Positions 34,831 to 47,130 of a stretch of 64,000 nt of DNA are shown here, piece after piece. Source of the stretch: Lagopus muta (taxonomy: Eukaryota > Chordata > Aves > Galliformes > Phasianidae); the NCBI RefSeq assembly GCF_023343835.1, contig NC_064437.1:47212967-47276966 (forward strand), written 5' to 3'. The notes under the pieces are model-generated. The model saw only the letters and a program-made list of their open reading frames with translations. It did not search any database and was not told where the DNA came from. Every line of letters starts with the position of its first letter. Positions within the stretch are counted from its first letter, which is position 1. The position numbers were made by a program, and so were the translations under genes.

Positions 34831-36698
34831 CAGCCACCAGTGTTCTACGTCTTTGGGTTCCGCTTCTGTTTTTGCTGCAATTACCCGGCTACTCTACGTT
34901 GCTTTTCTTCTGCTCTGCGACTTGTGTTTAGTGAAGTGGTTATAAAATCCCCTGAACACACGCCAGTTGTCTGTGTCCAGTTCTAAGTCGTGGCTTTGCT
35001 GTGTGAGGCAGTGCTGAGAACAAGGCTGCTGCTGGGCGGGCGGGCGCTCAGAGCTGCTGGTGGCACGGGGAAGCAGAAGGGCAGTTTTCAAGGAAAATGA
35101 AGTAACGTATGTAAAGCTCTTGGAAAGCAGCATTCTTAAAGTGAATACGAACCGCTGCGGTGCTGTTGTCGGAACTAAGCTCTGTAGAGCAGGACTGCCC
35201 CAGCTAATGCATGGTAAGGATGGCATGTGAGGTTCTGCTGGCTTTTCACAGCACCCTTATTTGTGGGCAGGATTTTAGGATTCTTCAGTTCTGTGTCGCT
35301 CTGCTTTGCACTTTCCTGGCCTTGCTTGGACTTGTAATACTGGTAATAAACACTGGAACAAATGTAGCTTCTAATAGCTCCCTAATGCAGAGGTGAACTC
35401 AGAGGACTTTCGGACCTAGAAATCAATAAAAGCTCCATAAGGGGCTCCTCACGTAAACACACAAAACACAGCCTTGTAGAGGGTCCAGGTGGAAGGGAGC
35501 AGCAGGGCAGGATAATGTGCTCTGAGAGCCCTTCTCCTCAGCCATGGGCTGCTGTAAGCCAGGCAGGTGAAGGTGCCATCTTGTTCTGTGATGGAATTCA
35601 TATTCGTTCACAAACACAATGAATAATGCATGTGTTTTTAATTGGGCTAGAGGAAAATTGTTCCTTCTGCAGTTCATTACTATCTCCTTGTTGTCTAATA
35701 TACCTGAAATAAGTTGGTTTCGTGGTATTTTGGTGTGAGGGTGGACAATATATGTATTTGAGTAATTTTGACTGTTACATATGCTTCTCTTTGATACCTG
35801 AACTGAGATTACAACAAAGAATGTGTTCTATGCACCTGTTGTTGCCCCCTGCTTTATGCAAACCTATTTCCTACAGTGGTGTTCTGCGTTCTTTGTCTAG
35901 CCTGGTTTTAAAAGGCTTTGCTGACAGAGCTTAATGTGAAGAAAAGAGTTTATTTTGGGGGTGCATTTCTTGATACTGTGGCTTTAAAAAATATATTTTT
36001 AGTTAGTTCCATCATACATTTGTATGTGTCTTTGAGACTGTTGAAAATATTTTCTCTTCCCTTTGGTGGGCCAAGAGTATCAGTGCGTAGATTGAGCTTT
36101 GTCCACTACTTTTGTACTTACCAAACCAAACTAGGTTTTAATTATGATCTGTCTTCAGTCTTCTGCTCATGTTCACTTCTGCAATTTAGAATAAGTGTAT
36201 TTTGAGAACAAATGTCGCTTCAAAAAAAAAATAAATGTGTTCAGCAATGAATGTTAATTCCCGCATCACTACATAAATTTAAAGAACCTTATGTGGGGAA
36301 AACCTCTGCACATCCCTTTGAAAGCGCAGACCTCAGCCCGACTTCTTGCTCCAACCAAAGGAGACTCCAACTCTCCATTCCACTTTTACAGGCACGCCGA
36401 GGCACTGCCGTTTTCCTTAAGCAAGAATGGGGTCCTGAAGCCCTCTGGTGGATGTGCAGCAGAAGGCAGACAGCTGAGGGGAGAGTAAGTAAACTTCGCA
36501 AATGCAATTGCCATTTTCTCACATTTACTTCTCAGTTGATAACAAATGTGCTTAATTTGAAATCCAAGAGATGTTTATTTCTGCCACTCAATTTCAGAGT
36601 CTCACAGGTGAATAAGCCTGCATTTCAAGGTTACAATTATATTTATTACAGCCTTTTTGTCTTTATTCTTCATTGATAGCAGGAAAGTTCTATGTAAA

Positions 36699-36742
36699 TA
36701 TATATATATATATACACACACAACATATATATATATATATAT
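36699..36742. repeat. (AT)n-(AC)n-(AT)n microsatellite
   Basis: AT dinucleotides, a short ACACAC block, then a second AT run. Confidence 0.95.
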
Positions 36743-37607
36743 GCATACATTTTGTTGTTACCCTTGTCTCCTCTTACTGCGACATGTACATTTCTGCAAT
36801 TACAAAGGTCTTGTAACAGACAATTCTGAGGTTGTCTGCGACAAATGAATCTTTCATTCACAGGTATAAAAGCCTTTAAGTGACAGAAATGGGTAATTTA
36901 TCTAAAAATAAAGAGCACAGTAAGTGAATAATAAGTAAATGAATAATTTGTCTGTCATCTTTCTGTCAGAGAGCTCATTTGTGCTTCACATATTTTACAT
37001 ACAGTAGGCTGGAGCACAGAAAGATGACATTTATTTCCAAAAATCTCAGTATGTGTCTGCAACAGAGCTGCAAAGAGGAGACAAGAATTTAGGTTCCCTG
37101 ACTCATCCTGCACCAACAAGTGTGCTACTTTGGAGCGTTTTGAGGATGTGAAAAAACAAAGTCTTTTTTTTAATGTTTGGTTATAACACACTTGGGTCTG
37201 TAAAGAGATGAGGATGTGTGTCTGGAGCTGCTCCATTAATCTGACCAGTTATAAAGGACTGTTAAAAAGATGAAACTAAAAAGCCCTAAAAAGAGATGGA
37301 GGCTTTTGTTCTTCAAAAGGCCCTCAGTGCTGTAATACTGGATGGTGATGTACTTAAGCCAGTGAAAAAAAGCAATTCTGAAATTGTTGGTTGGTTACAG
37401 CAAAAAGTCAAACAAGAACTGCCCAAGTAAAAATGTCAAATGATGTCAGAGCTTGGAGGAGCCTTTAGACTGCTGAATATTTGGGCACAGTGACCTGTGC
37501 GCAGGTGTTCTAAGGCAGCTTTTCTGAGCTTCTTGTAGGTGTAGCGAGTCAGAGCTCAGTGACTGATTCTTAGTCACTGCGTATGACTTCACAAAACAGT
37601 TGGATGC

Positions 37608-37642
37608 TTTTTTTTGTTTTGTTTTGGTTTTTTTTTTTTTTT
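37608..37642. repeat. T-rich low-complexity tract
   Basis: Poly-T broken by single or paired G bases, ending in a 15-T run. Confidence 0.9.
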
Positions 37643-40600
37643 GTTATTTGGCAAGTGTAATGCAGGGCTTTCTTAGTAGTGTTGTTATCGTGAACAACGG
37701 TCTGTTAACAATGGATGTTACATTGTTCTGAAGCAACTGACCTTTGCAGCATCAAGTCTGTTGTGACTCCTTGCCTTTTATCTGTGAATGCAGGCCCTCC
37801 TGCCACAATGGACCTTCTGTCTCTAGAATGCTTCTCAGTCCTATGACAAAGTGGATACTGGACACTTTGCCAGGCCAGACTAAATGGGTTTACGTGTCAT
37901 TTATTGAAAGCTTACTCGTTTGCCACATGTATTATAGATAAAATGTTGACAAGAGTTGTTCTTCTGTTGCATTCATATGTGGAAGTCATTTTTGTGTTCT
38001 TTATTTTGTAGCAGCTTGTTCAGCCAGAATCCAAGTGTGAAGGGTTTCCTTACCTCAGAGTAATTTTAAGAACTGCAAAATGTGAATACTTAACTAGCTG
38101 AATTTGCATAATAAATGTCTGATCAGAAGAGGAAAATGAGTTAAAAAAAAAAATTAGTTTTAGGAGACAGAGTTGTTGTAAGCAGCAATGGAAGAAGTTG
38201 CAGCATCTGAGAACAGGCACAGCTCTCAAAGAAATGCTCAGTAATTTCATGACAGTTTCCATAGGTATATATTGGTAAAACTCTACAGTGATGGAGGATG
38301 AATGTTGTTAAGTAGAAGCTGCCATTTTCTAGTTTGGGCTGTATAGGAATTACCCTCTTTAAATATCACTGTTTGGTGAACTGGAAGGATAAACTTATCC
38401 ACTTCAAAATTTACCGTACTCCTAATTGCTCCCCGTGGAACCAGTTTATCCCGCAGTTGATGAGAATGGTACACTAATTTCCCTGAGGTAGCCCAGTTCT
38501 TCTGCTTGTTGTACAGAACAGTCCTTGACCCTGGCTTTTGGGCAGCAGGTGGACAATTTGTGTGAGAGCTGAGGGGTGTTGCTGAAGAGCAGTGCAGCAG
38601 CTGAGCACTAGGTGCCACTCTGAGGCCGCAGTAGGAGCTTAGCAAGCCTGCAGCAAGAGCCATCCTGGAGGAGGAGAGGAGCGCTAGCTCCCAAAAAGCC
38701 CGGTGTGGGAGGCAGACAGGCCGTGCTCCTTGCATACCCCTCTAGTGAAGCTAATAAAACAAATAATGAGAAGGTGAATCGGGGGCCACCGGCAGTAGGT
38801 TCAGCTCCCACGTGAACCAGGGCCAGCAGCAGGTGCTTCATATGGGAACTAAACCTCCACAGTTAGCAAATAATCTCCCAGTTTCAATGCATCATGCACA
38901 GGTGTCCTCACTTCTGACCTATTAGCCAGATGGGCTCAAAAAGGAGGAGGAAGAGAAAAGGGAAAGGGTGTTTATAGCTCCCTGGATGAAATTTCGTTAG
39001 AGCTTAAGGATGCTTTGAAGCCTGTGTCTCATACGGTGTTTCTGCTGGTGCGGTCCCTCTGCAGGTAGGTCTGTGCAGGTCTGATCAGTAGAAGTGCAGT
39101 AATAACCCCCCTCCTTCACTGTTCTTGTACACGTCTTCAACATTGCAGCACTGTACTGTGAGCGTTATATTGCGAGAGTCACACGCCTCAGTGTGGGATT
39201 TGTGCTGCTCAGAAAATGTGGAAATACCCGAATAAAGGTTTGGCCTGTTCTCAAGGTAAAGGCTAGTTAGAGAGTTTGGATTCAGATCAAGACCCATGTG
39301 TGAACTGAAGTGTTGATGGGACATTTTTTCTGGGAATTCAGTCTGCTTTAATGAACAGGTTAAGAGTGAATATTTCCTGTGCACGTCACATACCGTATAA
39401 CTTTTTAGAAATTTACACAGTGTGATGTTAATTATGTGAGCATGTCACTTTGAAGTACTGAAGAAGCTTCATGAATTAGGGATAGTGAAAAGAGAGAGAA
39501 AGATCCTTGTCATTGAATGGAAGTCGAAGGAGGCCTTTCGCCTTGGTGTTGTGGTGTTCCTGCCTCACTGAGGTGTGTGTGTACACAGACTGCCTTTTCA
39601 TCTAGACAGGCCTACCAGTGCAGCGTCGGTGTTTGGAGCTAATGTAGCTTGTAGTCCTCAGCTTCGAAGATAAATCTGTGCTGGTCAGGAGGAAACAGGA
39701 AGGGATAAATCTCAGTAAAAATCCCAGTCATTGATGCGTATTATTTCTCTTTCAATTACTTGGTATTCCTACATCAGGAAAAGTGTGCAATGCATTGCTA
39801 AGTGAGTTATGCTGGTCTCAAGTAGCTGGCTTACAGAGAAAATAAGAGTGTTACTAGCTAGAGGAGCTTTTTAAGCAGGAAGGGCAAAGGCACATATCAT
39901 AAAGCTGAGCTTTTTGGGGCACTGACTCCTAGGAGACACCAGCATTGCTTTGGTGGTTGGTGACGCTGTGCAGTCCTCCAGTATGAGCTATGACTGAGCC
40001 CAGCCTTTTTACAGTAGAGGTCTGAGTAAGGAATTTGGCTTTAACAGAAGTACGTACTCAGAAAGAAATGCTCTCAGCAAAGTGCAAATACAGTGCCTTG
40101 TCCGGCTGTTTTGTTCTCCGTACCAACTGGTCTTACAAAGAATAAATATATATTACAGTTATTTACAGAATGATTTTTTTTTCTTGTTGCTCAAATGGTG
40201 GAGGATTCTTCTTGGTGCCGAGGTTCCTGTGCGCTCCCTGCTGACCAGCTCGAGCATCTGCTACACGGGCATCATGAACCTCTCTAGGGAAATGGGTGGC
40301 CAGCGCTGGAAGTTCTGCTGTGCTTCAGTGGCCTGGCAAAATTGTTTCTAGTAAAAGATAACAGAAAGGAATTTTGGCCTCTTCTGTCAGCACCTTGCTT
40401 CAGGAAAAGCTACATTCTAGCAGAGAATTATGCAGTAATGTATAGAGAGCTGGTTTTCTCTGTATCTGTGCATGAATATATCTCGTCCTGTGGGACAACC
40501 CATCGGGAGTCCCCTAGATTTGTGAACTAAAGCCTCTGTGTAGTTATCTAACACAGGATATTGGCTCGCTTTCTGTTTTCCCTAACCTGAATTTAAATGC

Positions 40601-42267
40601 AGAAGTGGCTGCTTTGAAGTAGAGCATCCTTGGGTATTAAGGAAGGAGCTTGGTCTTTCGTATGCAAATTACACTACCATTGCACACCGATCTTTTATCC
40701 GTGAAGCCACCCAAGTTCTAACCTGGAATTTCAAGGTTTTCTGTCGGCAACATCCATCTTCTGTGGCCCTCCTCATATTAGCATTGATCTACAGGGGAAA
40801 TAAAGAACACGGTTGTGTTATTATATACCCAGTTGCAATTTCTGTTCCAGTGATTGAGTGTACGTACAGAATTTTTGAAACATGGCCATTCTAACTTATT
40901 TTGTCTTCCTGTCAATAACGTGGCACTTGTCCAAATTATGGATCAATATCAGCTGATCTTTTTATGTTAAACTGTAATGAAGTTGCCTCTCATTGGAGAT
41001 GTGATCTTGCTTCAGGCAATGCTTTTAACTGGGAACTTTTGGGATGGAAATGGGAGAGGGAGGAAACAAGTAGGGGAAAGAGATGGGGAGGAATGAGCAA
41101 ACGTGGAGGGGTGAAAAGCAGCAGATGAAGAAAGAGGCAGGAATGGGGGAGGAAGAAAAGCAGGGTCAGGATTATGGAGAGAACTGGCTAGTTAGGGGTT
41201 GTAGCACTGTGGTTAATAGCTCTACTCTTCTGTGCTGTCCAGAAGCCAGTGGTACACACTGGTGCAAAAACCTCTTGAGTTCTCAGACAACAATTCCCTT
41301 AACTTTGTTTCAAACAGTTTGTGAAATTAAATACATGGAAAGAACAGTGGAAGAGGAAATTGGAGGTGTAGAAAGATCAGTCTGTTTTTACCCTGTGGGG
41401 AGGCAGTAGAGCATCAGCTCTGTGGTGGCTTCTCTAAGCCTTTATCTCTGGAGAATTTCAGTATGTCTGTGTCGTGCTCTGGCTGTAACACAGGCTGTGT
41501 GAACGTCTATCACTTCATAGTGTGGCACCTGCTTTTACTGTAACCCTGTTTCACTTCCTTGGAAAAAGTGTACGGAGTAACGTTTGTAATTCCATTCTGT
41601 GGGTGAGTGGTTGATGGAGGAAAGAGATGGGGTGTCAGACTTTCAGAAGAGCTTAAAGTGGATCATTACGTTAATTTTGTTCCCTTCTTCACCATTTTTC
41701 CTTACTAGGTTGGTTTTGTTTGTTTGTTTTTGTTTTTCCCCAAGATACTTCGGTCTTTTTCATAGTTTCTCCCACAGCTGGCTCCGAGTCGCTCTTGCAT
41801 CTTAGTGTTGGTTGCTATGGCTGTGTGCATGCTGCTTACCCACAGTTAATGCAAGTCCAAGCACACCCTGCTTATGTCTGCTCCGTGTGGGAGTGAGAGG
41901 CTGAGGCCCAAGCACACACCAGCTGCCTGGCATTCTGTTTCCTGCAGGGTTGGTTGTTCACACCAGCAGGGTGGGAGCTGTGGCACACACCAGCTTGCTC
42001 CCTGTGCTCTGCAGCAAATACCTGTGGCTCGCACTAAACTGTAGCTGGTCTTGCTTTCTAGCTCTTCTCTCCAAAAAGTACTTGGAGTTCTTGACTCTTC
42101 TGCTGAATCTCCCCTGGTCTACACAAGTTTATAGCTTTCTGGGTACATTCTACATGTATATCTTTCTCAATTATTTATTGCTCTATGGGAGCATCTAGAA
42201 TGACCCATGCAAACAGCATTGGATTTGAGAAGCACTTAAGATCTCTTAAAGCTCAAAAATAACTGGA

Positions 42268-42375
42268 TAGGGCAGGTGGGAAAACTGAGATAAGGGAAGG
42301 AAATAAGGGAGCAAAGCAAATGGCTTGCTTACTGCCAGAGAGCTGTTGCTGAATTTGGAACTGAATTTAGATTGC
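42268..42375 (-). repeat. MIR-like ancient SINE relic (antisense)
   Basis: The order of landmarks matches the reverse complement of a MIR SINE from memory of its consensus: GGGAAAACTGAGATAAGG, a TTGCTTACTGCCAGAGAGCTG segment, then GAATTTGGAACTGAATTTAG. It is highly diverged and the boundaries are approximate. Confidence 0.45.
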
Positions 42376-42729
42376 ACAGTCTTATATGGACATATTTAAT
42401 CCCAATGGTGTTCTTCCCTTTTTGGCTCCTGAAGTGAAGAACACCTAAGGAAGTCCTCTCCATTTCAAGCCAGCGCTAGAGGGAACAACAGCACTGAAGT
42501 TAAGGCTGTGTGGCTGTTAAACAACATGTTTTCAAATTGTTAGTCTTTGAGATCCAGTTTGTTTGTTTGTTATTGTATTTGGTCACTGTGATTTAAGGAA
42601 CACATTTGTACTTTTGTTTTTAATCCTTAAATTCTACAAATTGGATAGCTGTAACTTTGTAGTAGCTATATGCCTCCATGCCTACTATAGATAACTGCCT
42701 CTCCCTGGTTTTAAGGCTGTGGTAGTGCT

Positions 42730-42775
42730 ATTATTCCAGTTCTGCCAGTGAGGAACTGAGGCACAAAGCACAAAT
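42730..42775 (-). repeat. Short MIR-like relic (antisense)
   Basis: CCAGTGAGGAACTGAGGCACAA resembles the antisense MIR core (GATGAGGAAACTGAGGCACA). Confidence 0.4.
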
Positions 42776-42799
42776 ACTGGTGAATTTCAACTGTCAAAT

Positions 42800-45700
42800 G
42801 GAAATGGAGTGGGTTTTTTTTTTTGGTAAGTTCAGGAATCATTTTGAATATGGAAGCTGCAATCTTTTACACAAACTTAAATATGCTTCATCTTTTAAAA
42901 ATTGGAGTTGTTTGTGGAAAGCAACTGCTCTGGAAAGAAATATTTTGTTGTTCTGTGTCTACATTTTCAGTCTAAAAAACGTTTTAAAAAAATCCAAGTA
43001 GCTGAGGTCCCTAACAGCTGATGTGGGTAAGCTGCATCCTGTGCCACTGGGCCCTTTGCAGCCTGTATTATTATTCTGTATTGCAGCCAGTATTACTATT
43101 TAGTAATACAGGGGAAGCCTTAAGACTTGTACCAAGCTTTTCAAAGAGTTTGATAATCCTTTGGGGGGAATCAGCATAGCTGCACTGATGTCTGTGAGGT
43201 CTGTGTGACAATTTGCTCACAACTGTGCCACAAAGCTGCATTTTTATTTTTTTTTTTTTTCCCTAAAACAAGAAAGACACAGGAAACTGTGTTATAAGTC
43301 AGGGGAAAATTCTTTTAGTAGTTTGAAAACATGTTTTGTCTTCTTTGTCTTGAAATGCTTGCTTGGAGGGGGGGGGTAGGTTGGGGGGCAGGGAAGGTAG
43401 AATTTAATGACGTTTCTACGGAAGCAATACAGCTTTGAGTTTAAAGGGGCATACATTTGATGTTCAGAACATCAGATTGAATCATTTAGGCTTCCAGAAA
43501 GTTAATTATTCAAGATTCAAATCAGAAGTCAGACTTAATAGCAGGTTTATGAGGGGGTGCGCAGCGGGGCTGTGGGGATGTTGCACTGGGAGAGCTGTTT
43601 GTGCTCCAGGGACACTCACTGAATTGTTGTTCAGGGATTTCTCAGTCTTCTGTTGGCAAACAGGTTATTGCAACTGGGTTAAACCCATTGCTGGTGGAGT
43701 TTGGTTCTAGTGGATATACACCAGGAATGAATTATTCTGCAGTTTCCATGGTTTTTAAACTCAGAAGGACTACTGGCTTGTTTATTGCGGTCATAGCACA
43801 GGCATAGCACAAGGACGAGACGTTGGTGCTGTCCCTCATTGTGCCACTGGTTGTGGCAGTCAGGCTTCTTAGTGCCCGACTTCCCTGCCTATAGTGTGAA
43901 GATACAGGGTATTTAATCTCATCTGGAAAGATGCTTAAAATCCACAGCAGATGAATGTGAGTACCATGTCACTGTGCGGTTGGAGCTCTCTTACCCTTTT
44001 TTGGTCTTCTGTTTCCAATCTCACCTTTCCAATCCATGTCTCTGATATTTTTGGCTGAATGCGATAAATGATGCACTGATCTACCATCTTCCAGTTGTAT
44101 CTTCTAAACGCCTTGTGTTTTTCTTACAGAAAGATACAAATTAGAACAATTTTAGATAAAATTGCATGCATTTCTGAAGAAAAAATGCCAAGCTTGCTGT
44201 TTGACTCGTCTGTTATTTAGTACTTCAGGAGTGTGTTTTGTTGGTGTTATTTGTGTAACTGTAATGAGACAGAAGGATGGGAAGGTTTTCTCTTCCATTT
44301 TACCTTTCAGCTTTCTTTTGGTAATTACTGTAGCAAATCTGTCTGCTGAGGATCTCAGCTGTGCTGCCTTGGCTTCAGGGGCACTGGTGGCAATGCAGAT
44401 TTTGTCTCAAAACACATTGTTTCCAGTGCCAATATACAGTGGTGTATAGGACTTGTGTGGAGTTTTTTACCTAGAAGAAAACGTGGCCTGTAGTCTGGGA
44501 CTTGGTTCTGTGATGCCGCCTGTTCCAAGCCAGGCTTTGTTGCTCTCGCTGCTGGTACAAGAGAAATAACTGAAGGTGTCTTTGCTGATAAGTTTTAGGG
44601 ACAGGGACCAACAGCTGGAGGTTCTGTGAAGCAGGGGCTGTTGTACAAACAGGCCCAGGGATTATAGGCTCTTTGTTAGAGTTCAATGTTATAGTCATAT
44701 GTACCATAGAAGTGAGATGGAAAGAGTCCATTCTACAGCAATGGAGGCCCCAGCTTCCAGGTGTTGTTACTATCAGTAGCAGCGTCGTGGGCACAGATGT
44801 CCTAAGTAATGTCTGAAAGGTTCAGGAAGGGAGTGCAACCTCTCTGCTGTTCTCTTGGCTTGGCATTTTATTGGCTGCCAGGATCAGTTCATTCCCTGCT
44901 GTTCTCACGAGCCGTGCGAGCGTTGCCTGCTCACCTCTGCACACCTGGAGGTGCAGACCTTGCTGTGGGCTGGCCTCTCTTGATCCCAAGCAGGATGCCA
45001 TCAGCGTGCTTGTCCCCATAGCAGTTGTGCTTGCCTCTGTGTCTTGGATGTTGGTAGAAGGTGCTGCCTTCTTGTAGCTTCCTGGTACAAGATCCCACCT
45101 TTCCTGGCGGCGGAAGGCTGCGTCCCCTGGGGCTCGTGCATCCCGCCTGGCCAGCACTTGCCTTGCCTAGCGCTGCCCCAGTGCAGCAGTCAAGCGACAC
45201 CTTAATAAAAAGCTTTCCTCTCTTATCTCCTCTCTGCTGCTGTGTCACTGGGCTGGGGATCGGGTTCCCATCTCTTTCACACGCACACCTGGTCATAAAA
45301 CACTGGGTTTGTTTTTAACCTCAAACCAGGGAGCTTTAATTAAAGAGACAGTGACCTCTTTTATGAGTTTGCTTGCATAGGGTTTCAGGGCTATTGTCGC
45401 ATAGAGCTCACATAACAGAGCACCGTTGCACAAAGCTCCATTTACACATCTCTCCGTGGCTTTTTCCTCTCTTTTTGTTTTCCAAAAGCAGAAGGAGGTT
45501 GTTTTCTTGTTTACCCCTAGGCGAGGTTGTCTCTCTTGCTAGTATCCTATGGCTAACAGTCTCTTTGAAGAGAACCCACCTTTCCTACTAACAACACATA
45601 GATGTCATTAGGCTTGGAGAAATGTTATTCTTTAATCCGTGTGGAAAATCATCTTCCTGTCTTTAAAATTGTGTTATGAATGGCTAGTTAAAAGAGATCT

Positions 45701-46080
45701 TAACCTCTGTTCTCTTTAGCTGCTTCTCAGGGCTCTGAACTGGGATTTGTGTGTTTTCTAAGACAAATACTTCTCAGCCTTTGCTATTGTATCTACCTGT
45801 ATTCATTAACTTTCAGGTGCAGTAACTAGTCAACAGCAACACATTTGCTTTGATACACTCAAGAGTGAATGAATGTATATTAAAAAAAAAAAAAAGAAAG
45901 AGTTGCATTGGGTCAGGCAGCAAATCGTAATTTTACGTAGAATAGTTTTATGTGCAACTTACAGGAAAATCTTTACTGCTACAGCCATAAGTGTTCAGAT
46001 GTATCTGAAGATGCACACACACGAAGATAGGTGTAGGTAGACCGGGACTTATTTGGAATGTACAGACTGTTGAAAGAGAC
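42800..46080. other. Intergenic, no gene recognised
   Basis: No exons or RNA genes were recognised. Present are a poly-T run near 43,242-43,260, a G-rich run at 43,365-43,396 and a poly-A run near 45,880. Confidence 0.5.
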
Positions 46081-46175
46081 TGTCGTGCTCAGATGAAGAG
46101 CAGCCAGGGCACAGAGACAACAAACAAGTAGTCGGTGAACGCAGAATTACACAAGATGTGCACACAGAAGGGGAG

Positions 46176-46195
46176 AAAAAAAAAAAAAAAAAAAA
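46176..46195. repeat. Poly-A tract (20 A)
   Basis: An uninterrupted run of A. No retrogene or LINE body is recognisable upstream. Confidence 0.9.
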
Positions 46196-46849
46196 GTGGA
46201 AGAGTGTAGGTACATCTGGAGGATGCCTGTGTACAGAGCTTCAGAAGCAGATACAAAGATAAATGCACTGGAAAACGTACGTGTGGAAATATGCACATGT
46301 ACACTTGTGCTAGCATGCTTCTTTTCAAAGATCAGAACTTTGGGGTGTGTATGTGCAGTCACACACTGGTGTGTATGTGTGGAATCTGGACATCCGTATG
46401 CGTGGTTGCAGACTAATGCTCATGCACAACCCAGTGAAGATAAAACTGTGTATTCCTAGTAGCTGTGTCATCTGTAAGGTACTGTGGGCACGCACAGCAT
46501 GTTCAGATGCTGGAAATTCTACTGAATATTGCAGCACCTTTGCTTTCAGTGGCATTTATTTTAAGAAAAAGCTCGCTAATAGTGTAAGAAATTACACAGA
46601 TTAGCTGCAGAAATCATAGCTTTGAGAACACGTGCCCTTTCAAAGTTGTAGATGTCTCCTGATAGAAATACAGTTGCTGTTTTTTACGTAATATATGACT
46701 ACAAATGTGCTTAGACACAAATATGCCACACACACGGACCCTTAGACACACGCAGATCTACCCACGTCTATGTTCATTGAGAGAGACTCACTCAATATCT
46801 GTGTGTGTGTGTTGGGAGAGGGTCATAACCTCCTCCATTCTTCTCCTGA

Positions 46850-47130
46850 AGGGGTTTGGATAATGAAGGGAAAAGAAATGAGGCCTGGGGCTAATTTGTA
46901 GTGGCATTTCCTGGCCTCTCTTCTGCCAATGAAGCTCCGTTTCATCTTTAGCCTTATCAATTCTGCAGTCATGTGGCTTTCCGCTTGGACGCCTCTGTCT
47001 CTTCACCCTCCTCCCCAATCTCCGATGCTAATGGAAACTTCGTTAATGCCATTAATCTGCTGACCGGGACAAGTCAAAAACATATCCACACAATCTGAGC
47101 CAGGGCTGCAAGTGTCCTGGGGCTGCCAAA
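46850..47130. promoter_or_regulatory. Candidate enhancer with palindromic homeodomain site
   Basis: Unique, motif-dense sequence containing TAATGCCATTA at 47,044-47,054, a TAAT-N3-ATTA palindrome of the type bound by paired-class homeodomain dimers, plus a further TAATGG at about 47,029. The enhancer role is inference; no conservation data are available to me. Confidence 0.3.

Larger units (their letters stand above)
34840..42250. other. Intergenic, no protein gene recognised
   Basis: There are no exon chains or known protein motifs. Contents are microsatellites (36,699-36,742; 37,608-37,642), two moderate CTCF-like motifs (about 35,842-35,853 and 36,439-36,451, both best on the minus strand) and one 150-codon open frame on the minus strand at 38,283-38,735 of doubtful status. 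Confidence 0.5.
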
